A DNA stretch of 64,000 nucleotides, taken from positions 62,001-126,000 of the forward strand of contig NZ_JAYWXI010000003.1 in the NCBI RefSeq assembly GCF_036016955.1, written 5' to 3'. Positions 8,663 through 16,747 of the stretch are shown one piece after another (within the stretch, counting starts at the first letter, position 1; each line of letters opens with the position of its first letter). This DNA comes from JAYWXI01 sp036016955. GTDB taxonomy: Bacteria; Bacteroidota; Bacteroidia; Flavobacteriales; Weeksellaceae. A program made the position numbers and the translations under genes. Below the pieces are notes generated by a model. That model saw only the letters and a program-made list of their open reading frames with translations. It searched no databases and was not told the origin of the DNA.

Positions 8663-9496
8663 TTAATAATTTTCCAAACGTTCGCCACAAGTTTTGCAGT
8701 AGCGGGCATCGGAGTCGTTTTCGCTGTTCCCGCAGCGTTTGCAGATTCTTGTTTTGCTATTGGAGCGTTTCATTTGGGAGGTGACGATGCCGGTGGGGAC
8801 GGCGATAATGCTATAACCGCAGAGCATGAGCATCACGGAGATAAATTTCCCCAAAGGGGTTACGGGAGAAATATCGCCGTAGCCTACGGTGGTGATGGTT
8901 ACTACGGCCCAGTAGATGGAGGTGGGAATGTCGGTGAAGCCGTTCTGCCCGTGCTCTACGACGTACATTAGTGAGCCCAAAATGGTCACGAGAATCATGA
9001 TGAAGAGCAGGAAAATATAGATTTTTCGGGAACTGTTTTTTAGTGCTTGTACAATGAACTGGCCGTCATTCATATAATCCATCAGGTTGAGGATGCGAAA
9101 TACGCGCAGGATTCTCAGCAATCGGATGATGCTTAGGAACTTGGTGAATGGGAATAAAAGGCTTAAAAAGAAAGGAAGGATGGACAGAAAGTCGATAATC
9201 CCCATAAAACTGAAGATGTAATCCTTTTTGTTTTTGACGATGGCGATCCGCACGGCGTATTCGATTGTGAAGAGGATGGTGATGAGCCATTCGATGTGCA
9301 CCAGTGTTTTATGGTAACGCACATCGACCTTGGGCATGCTTTCCATCATCACGAGCAAGGTGCTCATGGTAATTAAGCCTAAAAGTGAGATGTCAAAGAG
9401 TCTTCCGGCGGGGGTGTCAGCGAAATAGATGATGCGAAAAAGTTTTCTTTTCCAAGGGGCTTTTTCGGGGATCAGGTTGTGTTCTCTTTGTGGCAT
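8663..9496 (-). CDS. Voltage-gated K+ channel with C-terminal zinc ribbon
   Basis: A 277-residue Kv-type ion channel of six transmembrane segments (between about 35 and 240). The S4 voltage sensor has arginines every third residue (R125, R128, R131, R134). The pore carries the potassium filter TTVGYGD (202-208). After S6 the chain does not enter a KTN/RCK domain. It continues in a short linker and ends in a zinc-ribbon-like motif with C252, C255, C267 and C270 (CKRCG then CKTCG). The channel part is established family knowledge; a role of the ribbon in gating, tetramer contacts or metal sensing is inference. It has its own -7 box (9527-9534) and is divergent from the Nif3-like gene. Confidence 0.9.
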   Translation of the reverse strand: MPQREHNLIPEKAPWKRKLFRIIYFADTPAGRLFDISLLGLITMSTLLVMMESMPKVDVRYHKTLVHIEWLITILFTIEYAVRIAIVKNKKDYIFSFMGIIDFLSILPFFLSLLFPFTKFLSIIRLLRILRVFRILNLMDYMNDGQFIVQALKNSSRKIYIFLLFIMILVTILGSLMYVVEHGQNGFTDIPTSIYWAVVTITTVGYGDISPVTPLGKFISVMLMLCGYSIIAVPTGIVTSQMKRSNSKTRICKRCGNSENDSDARYCKTCGERLENY

Positions 9497-9526
9497 ACTC
9501 GGGGTTATGGAGGCGACAAAATTAAA

Positions 9527-9534
9527 TAAAAATT
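9527..9534 (-). promoter_or_regulatory. -7 box of the channel promoter
   Basis: On the minus strand the sequence reads TAATTTTG, an exact TAnnTTTG match, about 30 nt before the ATG. No clear -33 element. Confidence 0.5.
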
Positions 9535-9560
9535 ACTAATTTGCCCGAAATTTTGATTTT

Positions 9561-10658
9561 ATGATTCTTAAAGATTTCGTGCAGGGGATCGAGGGGTGTT
9601 GGGCGATGGCTCAGGCGGAGGATTTTGATAATGTGGGGTTGTTATGCGGTAATCCGGAACGGGAAGTGACGGGGGTTTTGGTTTGTCATGATGCTTTGGA
9701 AACGGTGGTGGACGAGGCTGTGGCGAAAGGAGCGAATGTGATTATTTGCTTTCATCCGATTATTTTTTCGGGGCTTAAGAAACTGACCGGAAAAACCTAT
9801 GTGGAGAGGGCGGTAATGAAGGCTATTGAAAATAAAATTGCCATTTATGCGGTGCATACGGCGTTGGATAACGATTATTTTGGGGTTAATTACCGTATTT
9901 GTGAAGCGTTGGGGCTTAAGGATCAAAAGGTGTTGATGCCCAAGCGGAATAATTTGCTTCAATTGGCGGTTTATGTTCCGGGGTCGCATTTGGAGGCGGT
10001 TCGGGAGGCCTTGTTTTCGGCGGGAGCAGGGCGGATTGGCTTTTACGACGAGTGTGGCTTTTCGGTGACCGGAGAGGGAACGTTTCGTCCGTTGGAGGGT
10101 TCTTCTCCTTTTTTGGGGCGTCAGGATGAGCGGACGGCTGCGGAGGAAGTTATGTTGACGGTTGTTTTTGAGGCTTACCGTCAAAATTCCGTGGTGGCAG
10201 CGATGAAGCAGGCGCATCCTTATGAGGAGGTGGCTTATCAGGTGGTGCGTTTGGAGAACGACCATGCTTATTCGGGATTGGGGCGTTACGGCGAACTGCC
10301 CGAACCTATGGCGGAGCAGGACTTTTTGGCTTTTGTGAAGTCGGTTTTCGGTTTGGCGGTGATTCGTCATTCGGGACAAGAGGGGCGGATGATCCGTCGG
10401 GTCGGGGTTTTGGGCGGAAGTGGGGCGAGTGGCATTGCGGCGGCAAAATCGGTTGGTTGCGAGGCTTATCTTACGGGGGACCTCAAGTACCACGATTTTT
10501 TTCAGGCGGAGGGGCGTATGCTTCTTTGCGATATCGGACACTTTGAATCCGAGCGGTTTGTGGTGGAACAAATGTTTGAAGTTTTGTCGGAAAAATTTAC
10601 TAACTTTGCAGTCTTGAAATCCGAGGTAAATACTAATCCTGTAAATTATTTTATTTAA
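9561..10658 (+). CDS. Nif3-like dinuclear metal centre protein
   Basis: A 365-residue protein of the Nif3/YbgI/YqfO family, which forms hexameric toroids with a two-metal site; the biochemical role is still poorly defined (sometimes labelled GTP cyclohydrolase I type 2). The N-terminal half has the family motifs DNVGLLCGN (23-31), FHPIIFSG (64-71) and HTALDN (99-104); the C-terminal half has the ligand motif DIGHFESE. The length and the middle region (motifs EAVREALF and HPYEEVAY) show the CutA/PII-like insert of the long bacterial form. The first histidine of the usual HHP pair is Phe64, leaving His65. It is followed after 3 nt by the coiled-coil gene, a pairing common in bacteria. Confidence 0.9.
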   Translation: MILKDFVQGIEGCWAMAQAEDFDNVGLLCGNPEREVTGVLVCHDALETVVDEAVAKGANVIICFHPIIFSGLKKLTGKTYVERAVMKAIENKIAIYAVHTALDNDYFGVNYRICEALGLKDQKVLMPKRNNLLQLAVYVPGSHLEAVREALFSAGAGRIGFYDECGFSVTGEGTFRPLEGSSPFLGRQDERTAAEEVMLTVVFEAYRQNSVVAAMKQAHPYEEVAYQVVRLENDHAYSGLGRYGELPEPMAEQDFLAFVKSVFGLAVIRHSGQEGRMIRRVGVLGGSGASGIAAAKSVGCEAYLTGDLKYHDFFQAEGRMLLCDIGHFESERFVVEQMFEVLSEKFTNFAVLKSEVNTNPVNYFI

Positions 10659-10661
10659 AAT

Positions 10662-11441
10662 ATGTCCAAAATAGCAACCGAAATCTCAGTTGAAGAAAAA
10701 CTAAGAGCCCTTTACGATCTTCAAATTATTGACTCCCGATTGGATGAAATCCGTAACACCCGAGGCGAATTGCCAATTGAGGTGGAAGATTTGGAAATCG
10801 AAATCGAAGGTTTGGAGAAAAGAGCATCTAAATTCGAAAACGAAATCAAAGAGCAAAATGCAGAGATTAACACCAAAAACGAGGTGATTAACCATGCTAA
10901 ATCTCTTATCGAGAAGTATAAATCCCAGCAGGATAACGTTCGCAACAACAAAGAGTTTGAAGCGTTGGGGAAAGAAATCGAGTTTCAGGAGCTTGAGATT
11001 CAGCTTGCTGAGAAGCGCATTCGTGAATTTAACGCCAAGATTGCTCATAAAAACGAGGCTTTGGATGAATTGAATTTGAAGATAGAGGAACTTCGCCAGC
11101 ACCTTAAATTCAAAAAAGAGGAATTGGAAGGGCTGATTGCCGAAACTCAAAAAGAAGAGGAGTATTTGGTGGAAAAATCTCAGGAGTTTGCTTCCAAAAT
11201 CGACGAGAGGTTGTTAAAGTCTTACCGTCGCATTCGTGAGAATTCGGTGAATGGTTTGGCGGTTGTAGGTTTGGAAAGAGGAGCGCCTAAGGGATCGTTC
11301 TTTACCATTCCGCCGCAGAAGCAAATGGAGATTGCACAGCGCAAGAAAATCATCATTGACGAGCATAGTGGGAAGATTTTGGTGGACGACGAGTTGGTGA
11401 ATGAAGAGAATGAAAAAATGAAAGAGGTGATTAAGTTCTAA
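10662..11441 (+). CDS. Coiled-coil protein with degenerate zinc ribbon, Nif3 partner
   Basis: A 259-residue cytoplasmic protein, largely one long antiparallel coiled coil (about 20-190, rich in Glu, Lys and Leu), ending in the region where this family normally has a four-cysteine zinc ribbon. The ribbon scaffold is still recognisable (GSFFTIPPQKQMEIAQRKK, then DEHSGKIL), but all four cysteines are replaced and the whole protein has no Cys. It is co-transcribed with the Nif3-like gene (3-nt gap) and ends at a strong terminator. The family has been linked to nucleic-acid or metal handling, but no activity is established. The loss of zinc ligands suggests that a protein-contact surface, not metal, is conserved. 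Confidence 0.85.
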   Translation: MSKIATEISVEEKLRALYDLQIIDSRLDEIRNTRGELPIEVEDLEIEIEGLEKRASKFENEIKEQNAEINTKNEVINHAKSLIEKYKSQQDNVRNNKEFEALGKEIEFQELEIQLAEKRIREFNAKIAHKNEALDELNLKIEELRQHLKFKKEELEGLIAETQKEEEYLVEKSQEFASKIDERLLKSYRRIRENSVNGLAVVGLERGAPKGSFFTIPPQKQMEIAQRKKIIIDEHSGKILVDDELVNEENEKMKEVIKF

Positions 11442-11461
11442 TCAATTTCTTTTCTGAAAAT

Positions 11462-11503
11462 AAAAAACTCAGCGGTTCGGTTCGAGCCGCTGAGTTTTTT
11501 TTA
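11462..11503 (+). terminator. Terminator, probably bidirectional
   Basis: Long arms AAACTCAGCGGTTCG and CGAGCCGCTGAGTTT, with a T8 run on the plus side and an A run before the stem, sit between the convergent coiled-coil and DUF4230 genes. Confidence 0.9.
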
Positions 11504-11533
11504 TAAGATTTTTTTTAGAATTTTTTGGTTTAG

Positions 11534-12148
11534 TTAAAGCCGAGAGGGATCCAGTTGTCCCGTTTGATCTTCAATGGTGTAGTTTAAGGCCTTCGCTAAA
11601 ACGAAAATTTGATTTAGGTTTTCCAGAAGCTGCTTTTTACCTTCGTTTTGCAGTCGATTTTTATCCACTTGTTGGATGGCGTAGTCTTTGGCTTTGTTTT
11701 GAATTTTACGGAGATCGTTTTCGTCGATTCGGTTGAAAAAAGAATCGTCCATCGATTGGATTTCCACGCTGGGGGTGATTTTGATTTCAGGGGTGGGAAG
11801 CTCGGTGATGACCAGTTTTTTATTGAGGCTGTCGACTTGGATTTTCATCTTTGTCAGGTCGTAGGAAACCTGAGCATTGGTTTTGGTAAAAGTAACAATT
11901 TGCTTATCCATGGATGGCAGAAAACGACTGCCTAAAAATTCGGATGTGATTTTTGTTTTGTGCAAAACCGAGAAATCCTGTTCCATCACAACCATTTTGT
12001 TCATTTTTTGAATTTGGTTGGTAATGACGTAGTAGTCGTTTTGAGTTTTGGCTTCTTTCCCCTGAGTTAATTTTTGGACTGCCATCACGGCTAAAAGAGT
12101 GAAGGCAATGCCGGCAGCGAAAACGAAAAGGTAGCGTAAAGTTTTCAT
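11534..12148 (-). CDS. DUF4230 protein
   Basis: A 204-residue protein recognised as DUF4230 by its layout: one N-terminal membrane anchor (about 5-25), then an extracytoplasmic domain with the motif NKMVVMEQDFSVL, a repeated beta pattern (VSYDLTKMKIQVD, KKLVITELPTPEI) and a C-terminal helix. Function is unknown in the family. It is the last gene of a three-gene operon, 9 nt after the thioredoxin-like lipoprotein gene and behind the MazG-like gene. Both neighbours and this protein may act in the cell envelope or stress defence, but that is only inference from context. Confidence 0.75.
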   Translation of the reverse strand: MKTLRYLFVFAAGIAFTLLAVMAVQKLTQGKEAKTQNDYYVITNQIQKMNKMVVMEQDFSVLHKTKITSEFLGSRFLPSMDKQIVTFTKTNAQVSYDLTKMKIQVDSLNKKLVITELPTPEIKITPSVEIQSMDDSFFNRIDENDLRKIQNKAKDYAIQQVDKNRLQNEGKKQLLENLNQIFVLAKALNYTIEDQTGQLDPSRL

Positions 12149-12157
12149 AAGAGGCTT

Positions 12158-12721
12158 TTATTTTTTCAATAGATCGCCTATGGAGGTGTCTTGTTTGTTT
12201 AGAATTTCCAGGAGGTCTTTTTCTATGAAACCGCTTTTGGGGAATTCGATGATTCGGCCGAGTTCTTTGCCGTATTTTTTCACGATGAAGGTTGGCACTT
12301 TTTGGATGTTGTGCAGGCCTTCTTCTCCGCTGGGCGATTCTTTTTTTCGGTTAACGCCTACGATGAGCATTTTTTCTTTCGGGTATTTTAGCTGATCCAA
12401 TAATTTCATTAAACGAGGAAACTCTCTGTGGCTGTCTTCGCACCAAGTCCCCACGAAAATCACCAGTTGGTAAGACCCCAATTTTTTCTTTCGCAATTGG
12501 GAAAGGGTTGGCTCGTCGATTTCGTAATTGCTGTATTCTTCGTTGTGCCAGGAGGCATAGGGTTCGCGTAAAAATTGAGAGGCGGTTTGGGGGCCTAGCA
12601 GCATTTTTCCGTCGTTTTGACTTTCGACCTCGCGGTTAACAACTACCTTTCGGCTTTCGCAAGACTGAAGGGCAAGAATGCAAACGGCTGAGAATAAGAG
12701 GGCTTTGGTTAATTTTTTCAT
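12158..12721 (-). CDS. Thioredoxin-like lipoprotein with single-Cys WCEDSH site
   Basis: A 187-residue thioredoxin-fold lipoprotein. The signal peptide ends in the lipobox LQSC (lipid Cys21), so it faces the periplasm. The fold is shown by a beta-strand, then GTWCEDSHREFPRL (active-site region, Cys94), and the cis-proline loop VPTFIVK. Where ordinary thioredoxins have CxxC this one has CEDS, so the resolving cysteine is missing and it is not a classical disulfide reductase; Cys14 lies in the signal peptide. It starts 4 nt after the MazG-like stop and 9 nt before the DUF4230 gene, so the three are one operon. It could be a thiol sensor or a TlpA-like factor with altered chemistry. Confidence 0.8.
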   Translation of the reverse strand: MKKLTKALLFSAVCILALQSCESRKVVVNREVESQNDGKMLLGPQTASQFLREPYASWHNEEYSNYEIDEPTLSQLRKKKLGSYQLVIFVGTWCEDSHREFPRLMKLLDQLKYPKEKMLIVGVNRKKESPSGEEGLHNIQKVPTFIVKKYGKELGRIIEFPKSGFIEKDLLEILNKQDTSIGDLLKK

Positions 12722-12725
12722 AGGG

Positions 12726-13193
12726 TTATTTTTCGATGATGGATTTTAGGTCGGCGGGAGAGTAGCGGATGCTTTTTAAGACTTTGTCGTCGGAGCAGCG
12801 GTGGACGTTTATTTTGGTTCCGCGGGGCTTGGCGTAGGCTTCTTCTCCTTTGGCTTTGTAGTGCGCTATGGTTTCGTCGGCTTCCTGTTGGGTATTGCAG
12901 GCTTTGGACATGTTGGAACGTTGCACTTCGTTGAAGAGTTCTACGAAGCGTTCGCCCAGTCCAAATTCTAAGACGGCGCCGCTTAGCACGTATTGCAAAT
13001 CGCAAAGGGCATCGGCTATACCTACCAAATCGTGGTCGTTTATGGCGGCTTTCAGTTCGTCCAGTTCTTCCTGAAGAAGAGCGACTCTAAGCTCGCAACG
13101 TTCTTTGGATGGGATTTGCGGTGTTTTTAATATGGGGGCGTCGAAGGTTTTGTGGAACTCGGCCACTTGATTTAAGCTGTCTAACTTTTCCAT
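12726..13193 (-). CDS. MazG-like/PRA-PH superfamily NTP pyrophosphohydrolase
   Basis: A 155-residue all-alpha pyrophosphohydrolase-type protein. Motifs are the metal-binding EELDEL (about 41-46) and, downstream, DALCDLQYV, in the arrangement ExxE...D..D of the MazG/phosphoribosyl-ATP pyrophosphohydrolase superfamily. Such enzymes hydrolyse nucleoside triphosphates to monophosphate and PPi; which nucleotide is used here cannot be told. It is too divergent, and has no neighbours, for HisE. It is first in the operon with the thioredoxin-like lipoprotein and the DUF4230 protein; a -7 box lies at 13213-13220, directly after the terminator of the acyl-CoA dehydrogenase gene. Confidence 0.8.
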   Translation of the reverse strand: MEKLDSLNQVAEFHKTFDAPILKTPQIPSKERCELRVALLQEELDELKAAINDHDLVGIADALCDLQYVLSGAVLEFGLGERFVELFNEVQRSNMSKACNTQQEADETIAHYKAKGEEAYAKPRGTKINVHRCSDDKVLKSIRYSPADLKSIIEK

Positions 13194-13212
13194 AAGGGTT
13201 TAAAATGAGGGA

Positions 13213-13220
13213 CAAAGATA
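13213..13220 (-). promoter_or_regulatory. -7 box of the MazG-like operon
   Basis: The minus strand reads TATCTTTG, an exact TAnnTTTG, 19 nt before the ATG at 13193. Confidence 0.6.
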
Positions 13221-13250
13221 AAAAAAGCATCGTCAAAAAACGATGCTTTT
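13219..13250 (-). terminator. Terminator of the acyl-CoA dehydrogenase gene
   Basis: On the minus strand, AAAAGCATCG and CGATGCTTTT arms are separated by a short T-rich loop and followed by a T run. It overlaps the start of the next promoter. Confidence 0.85.
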
Positions 13251-13279
13251 GCAGGGTGGTTTTACGCTCTGCGTTGGAA

Positions 13280-14422
13280 TTATTTGGATATTTCTCTTCC
13301 GATGACCAATCTTTGAATTTCGGAAGTTCCTTCTCCGATGGTGCAGAGTTTGGCATCGCGATAGAATTTTTCCACTGGAAAGTCTTTGGTATAGCCGTAT
13401 CCTCCGAAAATTTGAACGGCGTTATTGGCTATTCTTACGCAGGCTTCGGAGGCATAGAGTTTGGCCATGGCTCCTTCCTTGGTCATTTTTTCTTTTCGGT
13501 CTTTCATGTCGGCGGCGCGACGGATGAGCAGCTCGGCGGCGTCAATTTCCGTAGCCATGTCGGCAAGCATGAAATTAACCGCTTGAAACTCGTTGATGGC
13601 TTTACCGAATTGATGACGCTCTTTGGAGTATTTTAAGGCGGCTTTGTAGGCGCCTCGGGCGATGCCTAGGCTCAGGGCGGCAATGGAAATTCGGCCTCCA
13701 TCCAAAATTTTCATGGCTTGTTTAAAGCCTTCTCCCACTTCACCCAAGCGGTGAGAGTCCGGTACGCGGACGTTATCGAAGATTAGTTCGGCGGTTTCGG
13801 AAGCCCGCATTCCCAGTTTGTTTTCTTTTTTTCCGGAGCTGAATCCCGGCATGCCTTTTTCCAAAACAAAGGCGGTGGAATTGTTCCGGGTGCCTTTTTC
13901 TCCCGTGCGGGTCATCACCACGGCGACATCCCCCGAAATTGCGTGGGTGATGAAGTTTTTGGCACCGTTGATGATCCATTCGTCTCCGTCTTTTACGGCG
14001 GTAGTGCTCATTCCTCCGGAGTCGGAGCCGGTGTTGTGTTCGGTTAGCCCCCATGCGCCGATGATTTGTCCCGAAGCCAGCTTAGGAAGCCATCGGTTTC
14101 GTTGTTCTTCGTTTCCGAATTCGTAGATGTGGTTGGTACATAGGGAATTGTGTGCCGCAACGGAAAGCCCGATGGAGGGATCAACTTGGGAAATTTCGTC
14201 CAAGATGGTAACGTATTCTTGGTAGCCTAGCCCAGAGCCGCCGTATTTTTCAGGAATGACAATGCCCATAAAGCCCATTTCGCCCAATTGGTGGAAAAGT
14301 TCGACCGGGAAAGTCTGGCTTTCATCCCAGGTCATAATGTTTGGGCGGATATTTTTTTCTGCAAAATCTTTTGCGGTGTCTGCGATGAGTTGCAGGTTGT
14401 TCGAGGTGTTATTAGTGTTCAT
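13280..14422 (-). CDS. Acyl-CoA dehydrogenase
   Basis: A 380-residue FAD-dependent acyl-CoA dehydrogenase of the short/medium-chain type, catalysing the first oxidation step of beta-oxidation or branched-chain acyl-CoA breakdown. Signatures are GAWGLTEHNTGSD, the C-terminal FAD/catalytic segment IFGGYGYTKDFPVEKFYRDAK (split across the usual signature) and GEGTSEIQRLVIGR, whose first Glu is at the position of the catalytic base in short-chain enzymes. The frame is open to 14440, but the -7 box at 14438-14445 overlaps that start, so ATG 14422 is chosen. It is transcribed alone, divergent from the aminotransferase. Substrate chain length cannot be assigned. Confidence 0.93.
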   Translation of the reverse strand: MNTNNTSNNLQLIADTAKDFAEKNIRPNIMTWDESQTFPVELFHQLGEMGFMGIVIPEKYGGSGLGYQEYVTILDEISQVDPSIGLSVAAHNSLCTNHIYEFGNEEQRNRWLPKLASGQIIGAWGLTEHNTGSDSGGMSTTAVKDGDEWIINGAKNFITHAISGDVAVVMTRTGEKGTRNNSTAFVLEKGMPGFSSGKKENKLGMRASETAELIFDNVRVPDSHRLGEVGEGFKQAMKILDGGRISIAALSLGIARGAYKAALKYSKERHQFGKAINEFQAVNFMLADMATEIDAAELLIRRAADMKDRKEKMTKEGAMAKLYASEACVRIANNAVQIFGGYGYTKDFPVEKFYRDAKLCTIGEGTSEIQRLVIGREISK

Positions 14423-14437
14423 TGAATATAGTTTGCT

Positions 14438-14445
14438 CAAATATA
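14438..14445 (-). promoter_or_regulatory. -7 box of the acyl-CoA dehydrogenase promoter
   Basis: Minus strand TATATTTG, an exact consensus match, 15 nt before the ATG at 14422. It decides the start codon. Confidence 0.6.
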
Positions 14446-14543
14446 ATTAAAATTTATTTTATTCGGAAAGGGGAGTTTTTATGTCGGCTTTATTTTAACA
14501 TTTTTTAGGATGGGCGGGTTTTTATTTCTTTGCCGAGGTTTAG

Positions 14544-14551
14544 TATCTTTG
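14544..14551 (+). promoter_or_regulatory. -7 box before the aminotransferase
   Basis: TATCTTTG, an exact TAnnTTTG, predicts a leader of about 75 nt before the GTG start at 14629. Confidence 0.5.
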
Positions 14552-14628
14552 GAATCTTAATGATGCGGCTTCGGATTACTGGACGAGTGACGCGGAGCCA
14601 TTACTAACCTCAAAAACATAATATAAAA

Positions 14629-15882
14629 GTGAAAGTATCCAAACTCGCCGCTAACCTTATAGGTTCGGAAATCGTCAAGATAGGGAATGAAGTCAATGAC
14701 CTGAAAGCCAAAGGGGCAGAAATAGCTAATCTTACGATTGGGGATCTTAACTCCCGACTTTATCCGATTCCTTCGGAACTGAAGCAGGAAATTCAAAATG
14801 CCTACGAAGATAATCAGACCAATTACCCGCCGGCTAATGGGCTTTTGGCTTTGCGTCAGACGGTTTCTGAGGATTTGAAAAAACGTTGGAAACTGGATTA
14901 CGAGCCGGAAGATATTTTGATTACGGCGGGGGCTAGGCCACTTATCTATGCGATATACAAGGTGATTGTCGATGAGGGGGATAAGGTCATTTACCCGACG
15001 CCTTCGTGGAACAATAACCATTATGCTTATCTGACTTCGGCTAAAGCGGTAGAGGTGGAGACCGGGGTTTCCAATAATTTTTTGCCTACGGCGGCGGAAT
15101 TGAAGCCGCATTTGGAAGGGGCTGTGTTGCTTTCGCTTTGTTCTCCGCTTAATCCTACGGGGACGATGTTTACCAAGGCTCAGCTTTCGGAAATATGCGA
15201 AATGGTCATTGAGGAGAATGCTCGCCGAAAGGAAGGCGAAAAACCGCTTTATCTGCTGTATGATCAGATTTACTCTAACCTTACGTTTGAAGCGGAACAT
15301 TATAGCCCCGTGGCTTTATTTCCGGAGATGAAAGACTATACGATTTATGTTGACGGGATCTCCAAAAGTTTGGCTGCGACGGGGGTTCGGGTCGGCTGGG
15401 GCTTTGGTCCTTCGGAGGTGATTTCTAAAATGAAGGCTTTGCTGACCCATGTGGGGGCTTGGGCTCCGAAGCCTGAGCAGGCTGCTGTTGCAAACTATTA
15501 TGCCGACGAAGCGAAGGTGGAAGGTTTCATTAGCGATTTTAAGGCCAAACTTCAGGCGAATCTCCAAGCGCTTCATCATGGGGTTCAAGCCATGAAAAGC
15601 AAGGGTTTTTCTGTGGAAAGCATTCAGCCGATGGGGGCAATGTACCTTACGATAAAATTGGATTATGTCGGGAAGCAAAAACCGGATGGAAGCTGTATTT
15701 CGGATACTTCGGATTTGGTGTTTTACCTTATTCAGGAGGCGGGGGTGGCCTTGGTGCCTTTTTCGGCGTTTGGTAATGAACGGTCCATGCCTTGGTTCCG
15801 CGCTTCGGTGGGAGGGGTGAGTCTTGGTGAAATCGAAGCTTTATTCCCTCGGTTGGAAGCGGCGCTGGCCAAATTGTCTTAA
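14629..15882 (+). CDS. PLP-dependent aminotransferase, class I/II
   Basis: A 417-residue fold-type I aminotransferase, close to aspartate/aromatic aminotransferases. The PLP lysine is K246 in SKSLAATGVRVGWG, with the phosphate-binding arginine in that motif. Other landmarks are SLCSPLNPTGT, YDQIYSNL, and the C-terminal FRASVGG that binds the substrate carboxylate. The start is GTG; an in-frame stop lies at 14605 and no ATG is available between, so GTG is forced unless the start is internal. kdsB follows after 19 nt, suggesting co-transcription. The amino donor and acceptor cannot be read from sequence. Confidence 0.9.
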   Translation: MKVSKLAANLIGSEIVKIGNEVNDLKAKGAEIANLTIGDLNSRLYPIPSELKQEIQNAYEDNQTNYPPANGLLALRQTVSEDLKKRWKLDYEPEDILITAGARPLIYAIYKVIVDEGDKVIYPTPSWNNNHYAYLTSAKAVEVETGVSNNFLPTAAELKPHLEGAVLLSLCSPLNPTGTMFTKAQLSEICEMVIEENARRKEGEKPLYLLYDQIYSNLTFEAEHYSPVALFPEMKDYTIYVDGISKSLAATGVRVGWGFGPSEVISKMKALLTHVGAWAPKPEQAAVANYYADEAKVEGFISDFKAKLQANLQALHHGVQAMKSKGFSVESIQPMGAMYLTIKLDYVGKQKPDGSCISDTSDLVFYLIQEAGVALVPFSAFGNERSMPWFRASVGGVSLGEIEALFPRLEAALAKLS

Positions 15883-15901
15883 TTCAAAAAACAGCGAAAC
15901 G

Positions 15902-16651
15902 ATGAAGATTATAGCGGTAATTCCTGCTCGGTATGAAGCGAGCCGGTTTCCGGGTAAGCTCATGCAGGATTTGGGCGGAAGAACGGTGATTGCTACTACG
16001 TATCGCAACGTGGTGGAGACCGGGTTGTTTGATGAAGTTTTTGTAGCCACGGATTCCGATGTTATTTTTGAGGAAATTTTAAACAGTGGCGGAAAGGCCG
16101 TTCGCACGGGGCCGCATGAAACGGGGAGCGACCGCATAGCGGAAGCGGTGCGGGGGATTGAATGCGATGTTGTGGTAAATGTTCAGGGGGACGAACCTTT
16201 TCTTAAGACTGAACCTCTTTTGCAGCTGATTTCCGTGTTTCATCAGGATCGGGAGAAAATGGTTTCCTTGGCTTCACTCAAAATAAAATTAAAAGAGCCC
16301 ACGGAAATTGAAAACCCCAATAATGTGAAGGTTATTACCGATAAGCAAGGTTTTGCGATGTATTTTAGTCGTTCGGTGCTTCCTTTTCATCGGGAGCAAT
16401 CGTTGGCGGTGGATTATTTTAAACATATCGGCGTTTATGCTTTTCGGCGGGAGGCACTGCTCAAATTTGCTTCGTTGCCAATGACCCCGCTTGAACAGGC
16501 GGAAAAGATAGAGTGTTTGCGCTATTTGGAACATGGCATGAAGATCAAAATGATTGAAACCGACTTTGTCGGTGTGGGGATTGACGTTCCGGAGGACTTG
16601 GAAAAAGCCCGACAGATTCTTTCGACCGAGAGTGGGGAGAAGAGCCTTTAG
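15902..16651 (+). CDS. kdsB: 3-deoxy-manno-octulosonate cytidylyltransferase
   Basis: This enzyme activates Kdo with CTP to give CMP-Kdo for the lipid A-core of lipopolysaccharide. The 249-residue protein has the N-terminal nucleotide-binding motif IPARYEASRFPGKL (7-20), the metal/nucleotide motif VQGDEP (94-99), and typical later motifs such as HIGVYAFRREALLKF and LEQAEKIECLRYLE. Length matches the family (about 250). The ATG at 15902 gives the standard start MKIIAVIPARY; an upstream in-frame ATG lies inside the aminotransferase gene. It is probably translated from the same mRNA as that gene. Confidence 0.95.
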   Translation: MKIIAVIPARYEASRFPGKLMQDLGGRTVIATTYRNVVETGLFDEVFVATDSDVIFEEILNSGGKAVRTGPHETGSDRIAEAVRGIECDVVVNVQGDEPFLKTEPLLQLISVFHQDREKMVSLASLKIKLKEPTEIENPNNVKVITDKQGFAMYFSRSVLPFHREQSLAVDYFKHIGVYAFRREALLKFASLPMTPLEQAEKIECLRYLEHGMKIKMIETDFVGVGIDVPEDLEKARQILSTESGEKSL

Positions 16652-16673
16652 GTGCACTTAAATATAAAATTTT

Positions 16674-16681
16674 TATATTTG
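16674..16681 (+). promoter_or_regulatory. -7 box before the LolA-like/gpx/hbd operon
   Basis: TATATTTG, exact consensus, 66 nt before the ATG at 16748. The preceding AT-rich sequence 16661-16680 is a near palindrome. Confidence 0.5.
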
Positions 16682-16747
16682 GTTGCTTTTTTGAAGCAGA
16701 GATTCGCTTTCAGGGTGGAGACGGTTTAGTTTAAATCAAATCATTTA

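Noticed and set aside
9642..10571. 309-codon frame antisense to the Nif3-like gene
   Set aside because: Very basic, His/Arg-rich composition typical of antisense frames in this GC range; the sense strand carries clear Nif3 motifs.
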